A stretch of DNA of 64,000 bases. It comes from Diospyros lotus (taxonomy: Eukaryota; Streptophyta; Magnoliopsida; Ericales; Ebenaceae). The DNA is taken from positions 31,301,119-31,365,118 of the forward strand of contig NC_068350.1 in NCBI RefSeq assembly GCF_014633365.1, in the 5' to 3' direction. Both the position numbers and the translations under genes were made by a program. Below, piece after piece: positions 43,686 through 54,134 of the stretch. A model generated the notes under the pieces. The model was given only the letters and a program-made list of their open reading frames with translations, had not been told where the DNA came from and did not search any database. The stretch's first letter is position 1. Every line of letters starts with the position of its first letter.

Positions 43686-45818
43686 TGTAACAGCCCACTT
43701 CTTCAGGGCGTGTTATGCCTTAGGAATTTGGTTAAGAAAAATTTTATTTTTGAACATTATTTTAAAATTCCCTAAGACCGTATCTAGTGCCAGATGAGAT
43801 ATCTAGACTAGAAATAAATGTAAAGCGGAACCTGAATCGAACTTGCTCATGCATAATTTAATAATCGTACATGGCATTTAATACAAGTTAATACATAAAG
43901 CGTTTGATGATGGAACAATATACATAAATCTTAAACTAATCATATTATAACATGGTACATTTATTCACATCTTGATACCTCGTGCCACTACACATCACCA
44001 CTCTCTGAATCATCTCTGCAAGTCCCGGCTGGAACGTTGAATGTTCCAGGGGCGAACCCATGTTAGATGATGAATCATCTAAGTAAGAATACCAAATGCA
44101 ATGCTATGAGTGTATGCAATGTCTTTCATCGTAGGTGTCAACTACACCCCTCATGCTGTCTATCATTTTAGCGGCCACCTTTTCAAAGCCGGGGTGTATG
44201 GGTGCACCCTTGATAGGCCAGCGGTGTCAGTTCGTACTCCCTATGGCCTCATATGCATGTGATCAACAGTATCATTGTGCATGTATGCATTTCATAGTCA
44301 TGCCATTAATGCAGTCTACATGATGGTTTCATATCATAGCATGCCAATATGATAAAAGCATTTACATTTATAATTGCTTACTGCTAATTTGTCTCGATCT
44401 ACGTGCCAAGCGGCTATCCCTTAATTTCCTTGCTCACGAGGACCCCTACAACATATATTTATTTTTAGAATACCAATTGCTAATTTTTCATAATTTCTTC
44501 CTTTTTCTTTTATTCCTAAGCTTTATTTCTTCCAAAATTACATAATAATTATCTAGGCTTCATAAAAATTTACTTTCTTTTTACCAATATTCCTTAAATA
44601 ATATTCTTAGTATTCTGGAATTTTTCTTGTAATTTTCTAACTTTCATTCCTATTTTCCCTTATTTCATAATAGCTAAATATGTAATTATTACATAATAAT
44701 TACCTAATCTTTCAATTTATTAACTTTCTCTTCACTAATATTTCTTACATAATACTTCTAATATCCTAAAATTTTCTTGGAATTTTTGGAATTAAAAATC
44801 TTATTTTTCTCTATTTCCATAATAGAAAATTCCATTTAATAATTAATAAATTTAGCATTTCTAGAAATATTTTTCACAAAATATGGCATACATAAAATTT
44901 CTGATTTAATAAAACTTTTTACAACATTTTATTTCTTCTATTTCTATTTTTTCTTTATTTCTTTCCTTTTCTTTTCTTTTTTTTTTTTCTATTTTTCTGA
45001 CAGGTGCGTGGGCTGCACGCGCCATCTCCCTACTCGCGGGCGCGTGTAGCCATGCGCCCGTGCTGGGTTGTCTTCTCCAGCGGCCCCTCCAAACTTCCGA
45101 GCTTCAATACGAAGCTCTCCCCCCCCCCCCCCCTTATTTTCGACCTCCAGAACCCAAATACAGCATCAAAATTGGAGAAAAATAACTCGAAATACCTTGA
45201 TTTAAAGCTTGAACTCTCAGCTCCGGCAAAGTTGCGATTTTCCGGCGACGCTCGGATCTCCCTCTTCGCTGCTTCGTAGGCCTCCAAACTCTCTAGAAAC
45301 GAAGCCCACAACTTGAAGATCAGAACCCTTCTCTCAAATCTGTCAAACCCTCTCCCAATCGACCAATCTAAGCTTTGCAATTTTTGGATGGGTTGGCTTG
45401 TGCGAACTGGGCTATTTATAGCTGAAAAAGCACGCCGTTCATGTCAAATCGAAGCCCACATGGCCGGGAAGGCCATACCTCCGATCAATCGACATTAAAC
45501 CCCCCCTAGCCTTATTAATTCCTGGTTGTAGGCGGCCATGCGCGCTGCCTGCAACTTCCGGATTTTCTGGATTTTTCTTGATTTTTTTTTTTACATATAT
45601 ATATACACGATATACATATTTACGTATATACTTACATTTACATAAAATGATTTCTTTTAATCTTAAATTTAATCTTACTATTTTTATTTACATATTTATA
45701 CATTTATTTATATCTCACATACATACTTAAGCCATAATTAAACCAAATCAATTACATAAACTTAATATCATATAGACTAAATTAATTTAATTTATTTAAT
45801 GTGACTTAGGGTATTACA
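43686..45818 (-). repeat. 3' LTR of chromovirus
   Basis: Sense is the minus strand. It contains a TATA box (CTATAAATAGC on the minus strand) at 45,411-45,421. Transcription would start near 45,385, leaving a long R-U5. The paired palindromes lie at 44,029-44,082, about 340 nt from the internal LTR border in transcript terms. A run of 15 C occurs at 45,119-45,133. Lacks a 28-bp segment present in the other LTR at about 51,944-51,971. Confidence 0.95.
45411..45422 (-). promoter_or_regulatory. Chromovirus LTR TATA box (3' LTR copy)
   Basis: Minus-strand CTATAAATAGC. The 5' LTR counterpart at 53,013-53,026 reads GGCTATTTATAGCC on both strands (14-bp perfect palindrome); here the right arm has mutated to AGCTG. 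The same 14-mer is found in the solo LTR at 60,710-60,723. Confidence 0.7.
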
Positions 45819-45857
45819 TTCTCTCTTCCTTACAAAAATTTCGTCCTCGAAATTTGA

Positions 45858-47270
45858 TCATTCCTCACTCATCCTAACTATAGGGTCTTCAAACAGGTAT
45901 GGATAGTTGAGTTTCATATCTTCTTCTCGTTCCCAAGTTATTTCTTCGCTTACGGGGTTTCTCCACAAAACTTGTACTAGGGGAATTGGTTTGTTCCTTT
46001 GGACTTGATCCCTGCGATCCAAAATACTGACCGATTTTTCTACATACGAGAGATTTTCTTGAATCTCGATAGCTTCAGCTGGCATTATCTGGGAAGAATC
46101 TGGCTCATGCTTTCGCAGTTGCGATACGTGAAACACGTCATGGATGTTTGATAGAGCTAAGGGTAGAGCGAGTTGATAAGCAACTGGTCCAATTCTTTCC
46201 ACTATATCGTATGGCCCTATATATCGAGGGTTTAACTTGCCTTTTTTCTTGTTGCTTCTAGTTACCATCCTTAGAGGAGATATCTTCAGGTATACTTTGT
46301 CGCCTACTTGAAACTCTAATTTCCTTCTTCTTATATCTGCGTAGGACTTCTGGCGACTCTGAGCTTCCTTAATTCTTTCTTGAATGATTTTTATCTTTTC
46401 TGTCGTTTTCTGAACTATCTCGGGTCCCAAGATTTGTCGTTCACCTATTTCAGTCCAGCATATCGGAGATCTACATTTTCTGCCATACAAGGCTTCATAG
46501 GGAGCCATTCCAATGCTGCTGTGGTAGCTGTTATTGTAAGCGAATTCTACTAATGGTAAATGCTCTTCCCAACTACCTGGAAAATCAATCGCACAAGCTC
46601 GCGGCATATCTTCTAGGGTCTGAATGGTTCTTTCTGATTGACCATCTGTCTGGGGATGATAGGCTGTATTTAGCCTAAGCTGAGTACCCAAACTCTCTTG
46701 TAGACTTCCCCAAAACCTAGAAGTGAATCTTGGGTCACGGTCTGATACAATGCTTACTGGCACTCCGTGTAATCTGACAATCTCATTTACATACTGTTGA
46801 GCTAATTTGCTGATTGGTTGACTTACCTTTATGGCCAAGAAATGAGCAGACTTAGATAGTCTGTCGACTATTACCCAAATAGCATCGTTTCCCTTAGGAC
46901 TCCTTGGCAGTCCAGTCACGAAATCCATCGTGATGTGCTCCCATTTCCACTCTGGAACTTCCAATGGTTGCAAGCTCCCACCAGGCTTTTGGTGCTCAAT
47001 CTTAATTCTCTGGCAGGTGTCACATTGACTAACGTACCTTGCCATGCTTTTCTTCATTCCTGGCCACTAATACACAGTCTTCAAGTCTTGGTACATCTTG
47101 GTGGCTCCGGGGTGGATCGAGTATCTGGATCGATGGGCTTCTCCCAAAATTGTTTGTCGCAATTCCCTCACACGAGGCACATATATTCTTCCTTGAAACC
47201 GAAGGATGTTTTCTCTTACCTCAAATTCTGGTTTCTTTGCTTGCCCATATTCATCAATCCACATTTTGAT
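45858..47270 (-). pseudogene. Chromovirus integrase and chromodomain-like tail
   Basis: The readable frame starts at 47,264 and carries the H2C2 finger (HRSRYSIHPGATKMYQDLK...CDTCQ), broken by a TAG at about 47,068. From 47,057 to 45,858 it is open: [39 protein letters not shown] and [18 protein letters not shown] supply the DD and E residues. [20 protein letters not shown] and YGRKCRSP follow. The C-terminus ([32 protein letters not shown]) has the spacing of the chromodomain found in Tekay/Del elements. That domain is thought to direct integration to heterochromatin. Confidence 0.92.
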
Positions 47271-47299
47271 TCGGGAGTCTTCGGGGTAGGCTTGTCATA

Positions 47300-48829
47300 T
47301 TTGATCCATTAGCTCTGGCTGTACTGTAAGACTAGCTACGTAGGTCGAGTTTCCTCGGGAAACTACTCCTCTGTCATTAGGCTAAATGCTTCCACTAGCT
47401 TCCATTCTGCCACCATTATTTCTGCCACACAAGCAGTTTCTTTTCTGCTTAGGGCATCTGCCACAACATTAGCTTTACCAGGATGGTATTGAATAGTACA
47501 ATCGTAATCTTTTAACAGCTCCATCCATCTCCGTTGCCTCATGTTTAATTCTTTTTGTGAGAAGACGTACTGTAGGATCTTATGATCAGTAAAAATTTCA
47601 AACTTCTCACCGTACAAATAATGTCTCCAAATCTTTAGAGCAAATACCACTGCAGTCAATTCCAAATCATGGGTCGGGTAGTTTCTTTCATGGTTCTTTA
47701 GCTGTCGAGACCCATAAGCAATGACTCTCCCGTGCTGCATCAGCACACATCCTAAACCGTTCCTCGAGGCGTCAGTGTAGACCATAAAACCTCCTGATCC
47801 GTTTGGCATAGCCAGGACTGGAGCAGTTGTCAACTTAGCCTTAAGTTTCTGAAAACTTTCTTCGCACCGTTCGTTCCAGTCGAACTTTACCCCCTTCTGA
47901 GTTAACTTGGTAAGGGGTGTCGCAATGTTTGAAAACCCTTCCACAAACTTTCTATAGTATCCTGCCAGTCCTAAGAAACTCTTAACCTCAGTAACTGACT
48001 GGGGTTGCTTCCAATTTGTCACAGCTGCTATCTTGACTGGGTCAACTGATATCCCTTCGGCCGATATAATATGTGCTAAAAATGACACCTGGTACAACCA
48101 AAATTCACATTTTGAGAACTTGGCATACAACTTATGTTCTCGCAATGTTTGCAATATTATCCTTAAATGTGATTCGTGTTCTTCTTCCGAGGGCGAATAT
48201 ATCAGTATGTCATCTATAAACACGATCACGAATTTGTCCAAAAACGGCCTGAAGATTCAATTCATGGTGTCCATAAAAGCTGCTGGGGCGTTGGTTAGTC
48301 CGAACGGCATCACCAAAAATTCATAGTGCCCATATCAAGAACGAAACGCTGTCTTAGGCACGTCTTCGGCCCTGATCCTTAATTGATAATATCCTGATCT
48401 TAGGTCAATCTTCGAGAAGACCTTGGCCCCTTGCAATTGATCGAACAACTTCTCGATTCTGGGGAGTGGGTACTTATTCTTGACCGTTATCTTGTTGAGC
48501 TGTCGATAATCGATACACATTCTCAGACTCCCATCTTTTTTCTTGAAAAAGAGTACTGGTGCTCCCCATGGCGACATACTAGGTCTGATAAATCCCTTGT
48601 CTAGCAATTCTTGAAGTTGGATTTTTAATTCTCTCAATTCTGCAGGAGCCATTTTATACGGTGGTATCGAAACCGGACCTGCTCCTGGTACGATTTCTAT
48701 CGAGAACTCGATCTCTCGCTGGGGTGGCAGTCCAGGCAATTCTTCGAGAAACACATCCCCGAATTCTTTAACAAGTCGCATTTCTTCGATCTTTAAGGGT
48801 TCCTTGCTTTTCTCTTGAACACAAGCCAA
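47300..48829 (-). pseudogene. Chromovirus reverse transcriptase and RNase H
   Basis: Frame from 48,829 with stops near 48,333 (FRS/YGHYEF) and 48,258 (TMN/IF). Otherwise complete: the RT has [35 protein letters not shown] and KTAFRS, then MPFGLTNAPAAF beyond the first stop, and the catalytic FIDDILIYS at about 48,200. The RNase H has [35 protein letters not shown] and the closing [15 protein letters not shown] at about 47,460. Both stops are TGA where CGA would be expected from the family. It ends at a TAG, 47,363, and continues in another frame to integrase. Confidence 0.92.
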
Positions 48830-48835
48830 GTATCC

Positions 48836-49490
48836 CTATGCCCCTTGACGTAACAGTCTTTCAACCTTCAAAGCCGAGATCCACTTCTGTTCACTTACCC
48901 TCCTTTGCCCTCGAAACTTGATGTTCAAGTCGCCGCTCTTGAGGTAGACTATCTTAGCTTTATAGTCCAATGTGGCGTTGTACTTAGTTAGGAAGTCCAT
49001 TCCTAGAATCACATCAAAATCTTGAAATTCTAGAAGAATTTGATCCACTGGGAACTCAACTTCTCCTATTTGAATCTTTCTATCTTTGTACCCTGATGAA
49101 GTTTCTAGAGACTTCCCTATTGGGGTTGCGACAATCATTCGACAATTCAAATTTTTTGGTTTGTCCCCTACTATTTTAGAAAATGCATGCGAAATGAATG
49201 AGTGACTTGCACCTGAATCTATTAATGCATGCATGGGGATACCAGATAGAAACATAGTACCTTCAATTACTGTTGGATCCTCTGCTGCATCCTGCCGTGT
49301 TAGATGAAACACTCTTCCTTGATGTACTCTGGCATTCCCGGACGTCCCCTGGGGTTGACTTATCAGTCGCAGCTTGGGACAGTCCTTTGCGAAATGGCCC
49401 ATCTGCTGGCAGTTGAAACATGTAATTCCTTTCTTTGGGCAGTTCTGGTTGAGATGCCCTATTTCTCCACAATTGTAACACCCCTTTGTC
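48836..49490 (-). pseudogene. Chromovirus zinc knuckles and protease
   Basis: On the minus strand the frame gives three adjacent zinc-binding motifs at about 49,530-49,385: CVKCQKQHPGRPC, CYNCGEIGHLNQNC and CFNCQQMGHFAKDC (the last two CX2CX4HX4C). Then comes the aspartic protease with ALIDSGASHSFIS and DVILGMDFL at 49,240-48,990. An in-frame TAG at 48,833-48,835 separates it from RT. The frame is different from the gag core upstream, so a small indel lies at about 49,585-49,605. Confidence 0.9.
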
Positions 49491-49530
49491 CCGAGCCGGC
49501 ACGGCCTTCCTGGGTGCTGCTTCTGGCATT

Positions 49531-50373
49531 TTACGCATGGGGTACCAGGCTTGAATTTCGGCTTCTGGGTTCCAGTTTCTTGCCGGCTCTATGACTGCTC
49601 CCCTGCTGAATTTCTCCTTGGATGGCGTCAATCCGGCTCAGGTTAGCCTCGATGGTATAGGCTTGCAGTACCGCTTCTGCATAGGTCTGGGTACTTGCAC
49701 TACTCAACGCCCTCTGAAGCTTCAGACTTAGTCCTCCCAAAAACTTCTGAGCCTTGATCCTTTCGTCTCCTTCGTAAATAGGCATGTATTGAATCAATCG
49801 ACTGAAAGCGTCCTCGTACTGGGCAACAGACATGTCTCCGGTCTGTCTCAGCTCCATGAACTCTCTTTCTTTCTTCATTCTTAAATTCAGAGGGAAGTAC
49901 TTCTCGTTGAAGAGTTCCTTGAATCTTTCCCAAGTGACGTAAGATGCCCTGGCTCGAGGGGTCATTGTTCTCTTGACTCCTCTCCACCATCTGTCTGCCT
50001 CTCCTTGCAACATAAAGGTGGCACAATTAACTTTCTCTTCTTCGCTGCAGTGAAGGTGATCCAGCAACTTCTCTGTCTGCTCGATCCAAAATTCCCCTTC
50101 ACTGGGGTTGGCACCAACTTTCCCCTGAAAGAGGGGAGGGTTCTGCCGTCGGTACAAGTCAAGCATGTTGGTCACGTGACCATCCCTGGAGTGAGTCTCG
50201 TGTATGAGACCCACCACACCTCCCAAAATTCGCTCCATCTGATCCAGTCTACTACTCCCGGTTTCTTGGCTGGAGTCGCCCTCTGGGTGTCTACTTGTGT
50301 TTCCTTCGGTGTTACCTGCTTGTGGGACGGGCGTCCTAGGTCCAACTGTTAATCTTCTTTGAGTATTCACCAT
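49531..50373 (-). pseudogene. Chromovirus gag core
   Basis: Starts MVNTQRRLTVGPRTP at 50,373 and runs 280 codons: FQGKVGANPSEGEFWIEQTE, CATFMLQGEADRWWRGVKR, FKELFNEKYFPLNLRMKKE, ELRQTGDMSVAQYEDAFSRL. This is the classical Ty3 capsid order of plant chromoviruses. The frame leaves the expected path near 49,600 and stops at 49,531 before the zinc knuckles. The break is a small indel; gag up to that point is intact and could still be translated alone. Confidence 0.92.
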
Positions 50374-50534
50374 CTAAAAGGAAAATAGCGTTCGAGATTA
50401 GACAACAGGATCTTGCCATCCGATTAGTTCTATATTATACATTCGACTGCAAAACGTTATATGTACATGCTACATAGTCCCATAGATTACAGACAACACT
50501 GTATGTAAATAGTTAAGGGGTTTCTGAGATGGGT

Positions 50535-51182
50535 CTATTTTGGTCCTGATGACCTCCAGATCCAAATGTTCTTTTCATCATCAGATTCATATGGGGGTGC
50601 CTCGGGGTCGTTCATCATCACTTCTGTCTCTTCCTCGTCTTCAGAGTCGGTGTCCTCGAATTCAAGAAGGTCATCCTCGGCCCAGAATATGGGTATATCG
50701 TCTTCTTCTTCTTCTATTTCTAGTGGATTTGCCATTTCTTCTGCTTCCTCTGGCTCAATTGGGTTTTCCATACCTTCTTCTTCTTCCTCTAGCGGTTCCT
50801 CCATGTCTTTATCGTGCTCCTCCACTGGTACTGGCTCGTACATTTCTATGAGTAGCTCGCGGACACGCGCGCAGTAAAGGCGGAATTTGGGGAACTGTTC
50901 GCCTTGATGCCGGACCCAATCTGCAAATTCCTGCAGCTCATCTTCCAGTACACCGACCATCATATTTATCTGAAATTGAGCGAGTTCAGGCCAAAGTCGG
51001 TAGCTCGGGGGCACATCGTCGATAATTTCTTCTATTTGGATGAGGTACTCCATGATCCCCTCGTTGGGTAGCGGAACTCGATGTTCCAAACGATGTGCCC
51101 AATGGTCGACTAAGATTTGCTCTAAAAAATTTCCATCAATCCTGGCACCACAACTTTCGTTAGTACCCCTAGTCGTTCTCAT
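50535..51182 (-). CDS. Extra acidic ORF upstream of chromovirus gag
   Basis: A 215-codon ORF on the minus strand starting 60 nt after the primer site and ending 160 nt before gag. The first 110 residues look globular and helical (FLEQILVDHWAHRLEHRVPL, then YRLWPELAQFQINMMVGVLE and LQEFADWVRHQGEQFPKFRL). The last 90 are extremely acidic (EEPLEEEEEGMENPIEPEEA, later DSEDEEETEVMMNDPEAPPY). It is intact although gag-pol is broken. Standard plant chromoviruses have a single gag-pol frame; extra 5' ORFs are known in Ogre/Tat but in a different lineage. I do not recognise a domain. The opposite strand also has long serine-rich frames, which are mirror images of the acidic codons. Confidence 0.75.
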   Translation of the reverse strand: MRTTRGTNESCGARIDGNFLEQILVDHWAHRLEHRVPLPNEGIMEYLIQIEEIIDDVPPSYRLWPELAQFQINMMVGVLEDELQEFADWVRHQGEQFPKFRLYCARVRELLIEMYEPVPVEEHDKDMEEPLEEEEEGMENPIEPEEAEEMANPLEIEEEEDDIPIFWAEDDLLEFEDTDSEDEEETEVMMNDPEAPPYESDDEKNIWIWRSSGPK

Positions 51183-51241
51183 ATTGGTACTCTTGTCCTG
51201 CTAGGCTTAATCCAAGTTTTCCCTTCCTAGGTATTCTGTTT

Positions 51242-51256
51242 GGACTCTGATACCAA
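51242..51256 (-). promoter_or_regulatory. Chromovirus primer-binding site
   Basis: Minus-strand TTGGTATCAGAGTCC directly inside the 5' LTR, complementary to the 3' end of initiator methionine tRNA as in most plant LTR elements. Establishes that the right-hand LTR is the 5' one. Confidence 0.9.
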
Positions 51257-51257
51257 C

Positions 51258-53422
51258 TGTAACAGCCCACTTCTTCAGGGCGTGTTATGCCTTAGGAATT
51301 TGGTTAAAAATTTTTTTTTTTTTGAACATTATTTTAAAATTCCCTAAGACCGTATCTAGTACCAGATGAGATATCTAGACTAGAAATAAATGTAAAGCGG
51401 AAGCTGAATCGAACCTGCTCATGCATAATTTAATAATCGTACATGGCATTTAATACAAGTTAATACATAAAGCGTTTGATGATGGAACAATATACATAAA
51501 TCTTAAACTAATCATATTATAACATGGTACATTTATTCGCATCTTGATACCTCGTGCCACTACACATCACCACTCTCTGAATCATCTCTGCAAGTCCCGG
51601 CTGGAACGTTGAATGTTCCAGGGGCGAACCCATGTTAGATGATGAATCATCTAAGTAAGAATACCAAATGCAATGCTATGAGTGTATGCAATGTCTTTCA
51701 TCGTAGGTGTCAACTACACCCCTCATGCTGTCTATCATTTTAGCGGCCACCTCTTCGAAGCCGGGGTGTATGGGTGCACCCTTGATAGGCCAGCGGTGTC
51801 AGTTCGTACTCCCTACGGCCTCATATGCATGTGATCAACAGTATCATTGTGCATGTATGCATTTCATAGTCATGCCATTGATGCAGTCTACATGATGGTT
51901 TCATATCATAACATGCCAATATGATAAAAGCATTTACATTTATAACTGTATTAAATTCAGGCAGCATACTTACTGCTAATTTGTCTCGATCTACGTGTCA
52001 AGCGGCTATCCCTTAATTTCCTTGCTCACGAGGACCCCTACAACATAGATTTATTTTTAGAATACCAATTGCTAATTTTTCATAATTTCTTCCTTTTTCT
52101 TTTATTCCTAAGCTTTATTTATTCCAAAATTACATAATAATTATCTAGGTTTCATAAAAATTTACTTTCTTTTTACCAATATTCCTTAAATAATATTCTT
52201 AGTATTCTGGAATTTTTCTTGTAATTTTCTAACTTTCATTCCTATTTTCCCTTATTTCATAATAGCTAAATATGTAATTATTACATAATAATTACCTAAT
52301 CTTTCAATTTATTAACTTTCTCTTCACTAATATTTCTTACATAATACTTCTAATATCCTGAAATTTTCTTGGAATTTTTGGAATTAAAAATATTATTTTT
52401 CTCTATTTCCATAATAGAAAATTCCATTTAATAATTAATAAATTTAGCATTTCTAGAAATATTTTTCACAAAATATGGCATACATAAAATTTCTGATTTA
52501 ATAAAACTTTTTACAACATTTTCTTTCTTCTATTTCTATTTTTTCTTTATTTCTTTCCGTTTCTTTTCTTTTTTTTTTTTTTCTATTTTTCTGACGGGCG
52601 CGTGGGCTGCACGCGCCATCTCCCTACTCGCGGGCGCGTGCAGCCACGCGCCCGTGCTGGGTCGTCTTCTCCGGCGGCCCCATGGCCGCCGGCGGCCCCT
52701 CCGAGCTTCCGAGCTTCAATACGAAGCTCTCCCCCCCTATTTTCGACCTCCAGAACCCAAATATAGCATCAAAATTGGAGAAAAATAACTTGAAATACCT
52801 CGATTTAAAGCTTGAACTCTCGGCTCCGGCGAAGTCGCGATTTTCCGGCGACGCTCGAATCTCCCTCTTCGCTGCTTCGTTGGCCTCCAAACTCTCCAGA
52901 AACGAAGCCCACGACTTGAAGATCAGAACCCTTCTCTCAAATCTCTCAAACCCTCTCCCAATCGACCGATCTAAGCTTTGCAATTTTCGGATGGGTTGGC
53001 TTGTGCGAACTGGGCTATTTATAGCCGAAAAAGCACGCCGCTCATGTCAAATCGAAGCCCACGTGGTCGGGAAGGCCATACCTCCGATCAATCGCCATTA
53101 AAACCCCCCCTAGCCTTATTAATTCCCGGTTGCAGGCGGCCATGCGCGCTGCCTGCAACTTCCGGATTTTCTGGATTTTTCTTGATTTTTTTTTTTACAT
53201 ATATATATACACGATATACATATTTACGTATATACTTACATTTACATAAAATGATTTCTTTTAATCTTAAATTTAATCTTACTATTTTTATTTACATATT
53301 TATACATTTATTTATATCTCACATACATACTTAAGCCATAATTAAACCAAATCAATTACATAAACTTAATATCATATAGACTAAATTAATTTAATTTATT
53401 TAATGTGACTTAGGGTATTACA
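51258..53422 (-). repeat. 5' LTR of chromovirus
   Basis: 2,165 bp. Compared with the 3' LTR there are several tens of substitutions, mostly C/T and G/A changes, a 28-bp segment extra at 51,944-51,971, and an extra CATGGCCGCCGGCGGC block at 52,681-52,696. TATA palindrome GGCTATTTATAGCC at 53,013-53,026; paired palindromes at 51,601-51,654. Confidence 0.95.
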
Positions 53423-53427
53423 CCTGA

Positions 53428-54134
53428 GGTAGACTGGCCCATGGAAGGCATGAAGAGAGATGAAATAGCCCTAGGACAGTTCTTCCATGATCCTGCTTAT
53501 CGGAGTTGAGTCACCTAGTTACAATCTGGTGCCGATGACCATGGGTTGGGCCAGGATCACCAGAACATCTAATAGCTATGCTTGTAGACTCACTTGAATC
53601 CCTCATTTGAGTTAGGTGCTATGCTTTCTTAGCTAAACCCAACTCCTTGGTTGGTTTGGCGCCTAGGTCTCCCGACAAACTTGGATGTCTGGTAGGAATC
53701 TCGCGTCAAACAACAAGCCAAACCCAAATTCACTTAGGTAGACTAACCCCAAAAGACGGACGTGGAGGACACAATAGCCAGTGCGCTATGATCTGTCCTG
53801 GGATTATTGGATGCATCGAAGCCTGTGCCCGCAGGCTCACCAAGATCCCTTGATTAAGTCTGGTGCTATACTCCCAAGCTAGACCTGACTCCTTGGTTGA
53901 TTCGGTGCCTAAGCCTCCCGGCAAGCTTGGACACCCGGCAAGAATCCCACAACGAAACCTATCTCTCGAGGGCCTGATCGCCCAGAGATAATTTGGTACC
54001 TAAGCCCTCGACCTACGTAAGATCTTCGGGTATTCTGGAACCCTTGATTGAGTTTAGGTGCTAGACTCGACTCCATGGCTAATATTTTATTCTTCGATTT
54101 TGTCTAAAGACAAAATAGAATAGTGAGGGGAAAT
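53428..54134 (+). repeat. 3' tandem repeats and polypurine tract of the outer element
   Basis: Two further copies of the ~230-300-bp unit seen at 43,460: 53,516-53,735 (AATCTGGTGCCGATGACC, AGAACATCTAATAGC, CTCCTTGGTTGGTTTGGCGCC) and 53,780-53,960 (GGGATTATTGGATGC, GACTCCTTGGTTGATTCGG). A degenerate fourth part follows to about 54,080. The tract AGTGAGGGGAAAT at 54,122-54,134 serves as the polypurine tract before the 3' LTR. Tandem repeats in the 3' untranslated part are typical of Tat/Ogre/Retand-related elements. Confidence 0.82.

Larger units (their letters stand above)
43686..53422 (-). mobile_element. Tekay-like Ty3/gypsy chromovirus, structurally complete
   Basis: LTRs of 2,133 bp (43,686-45,818) and 2,165 bp (51,258-53,422), about 98% alike by eye; plus-strand ends TGTAACAGCCC and GGGTATTACA. 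Perfect target duplication CCTGA (43,681-43,685; 53,423-53,427). Minus-strand primer site TTGGTATCAGAGTCC lies just inside the 5' LTR (about 51,242-51,256), and the purine tract GGAAGAGAGAA precedes the 3' LTR at about 45,820. Order: extra acidic ORF, gag with zinc knuckles, protease, RT, RNase H, integrase, chromodomain-like tail. Several stops and frameshifts disable gag-pol. Confidence 0.96.

Noticed and set aside
45004..45498. Frames on both strands in the chromovirus LTRs (also 52,624-53,101)
   Set aside because: They lie wholly in the GC-rich part of the LTR around the promoter, are not conserved as protein between the two LTR copies (frames break at the C run) and have no domain.
50540..50877. 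Serine-rich and leucine-rich frames on the plus strand opposite the acidic ORF
   Set aside because: Mirror images of GAA/GAG-rich codons; the minus-strand frame has the start, the position after the primer site and the sensible composition.
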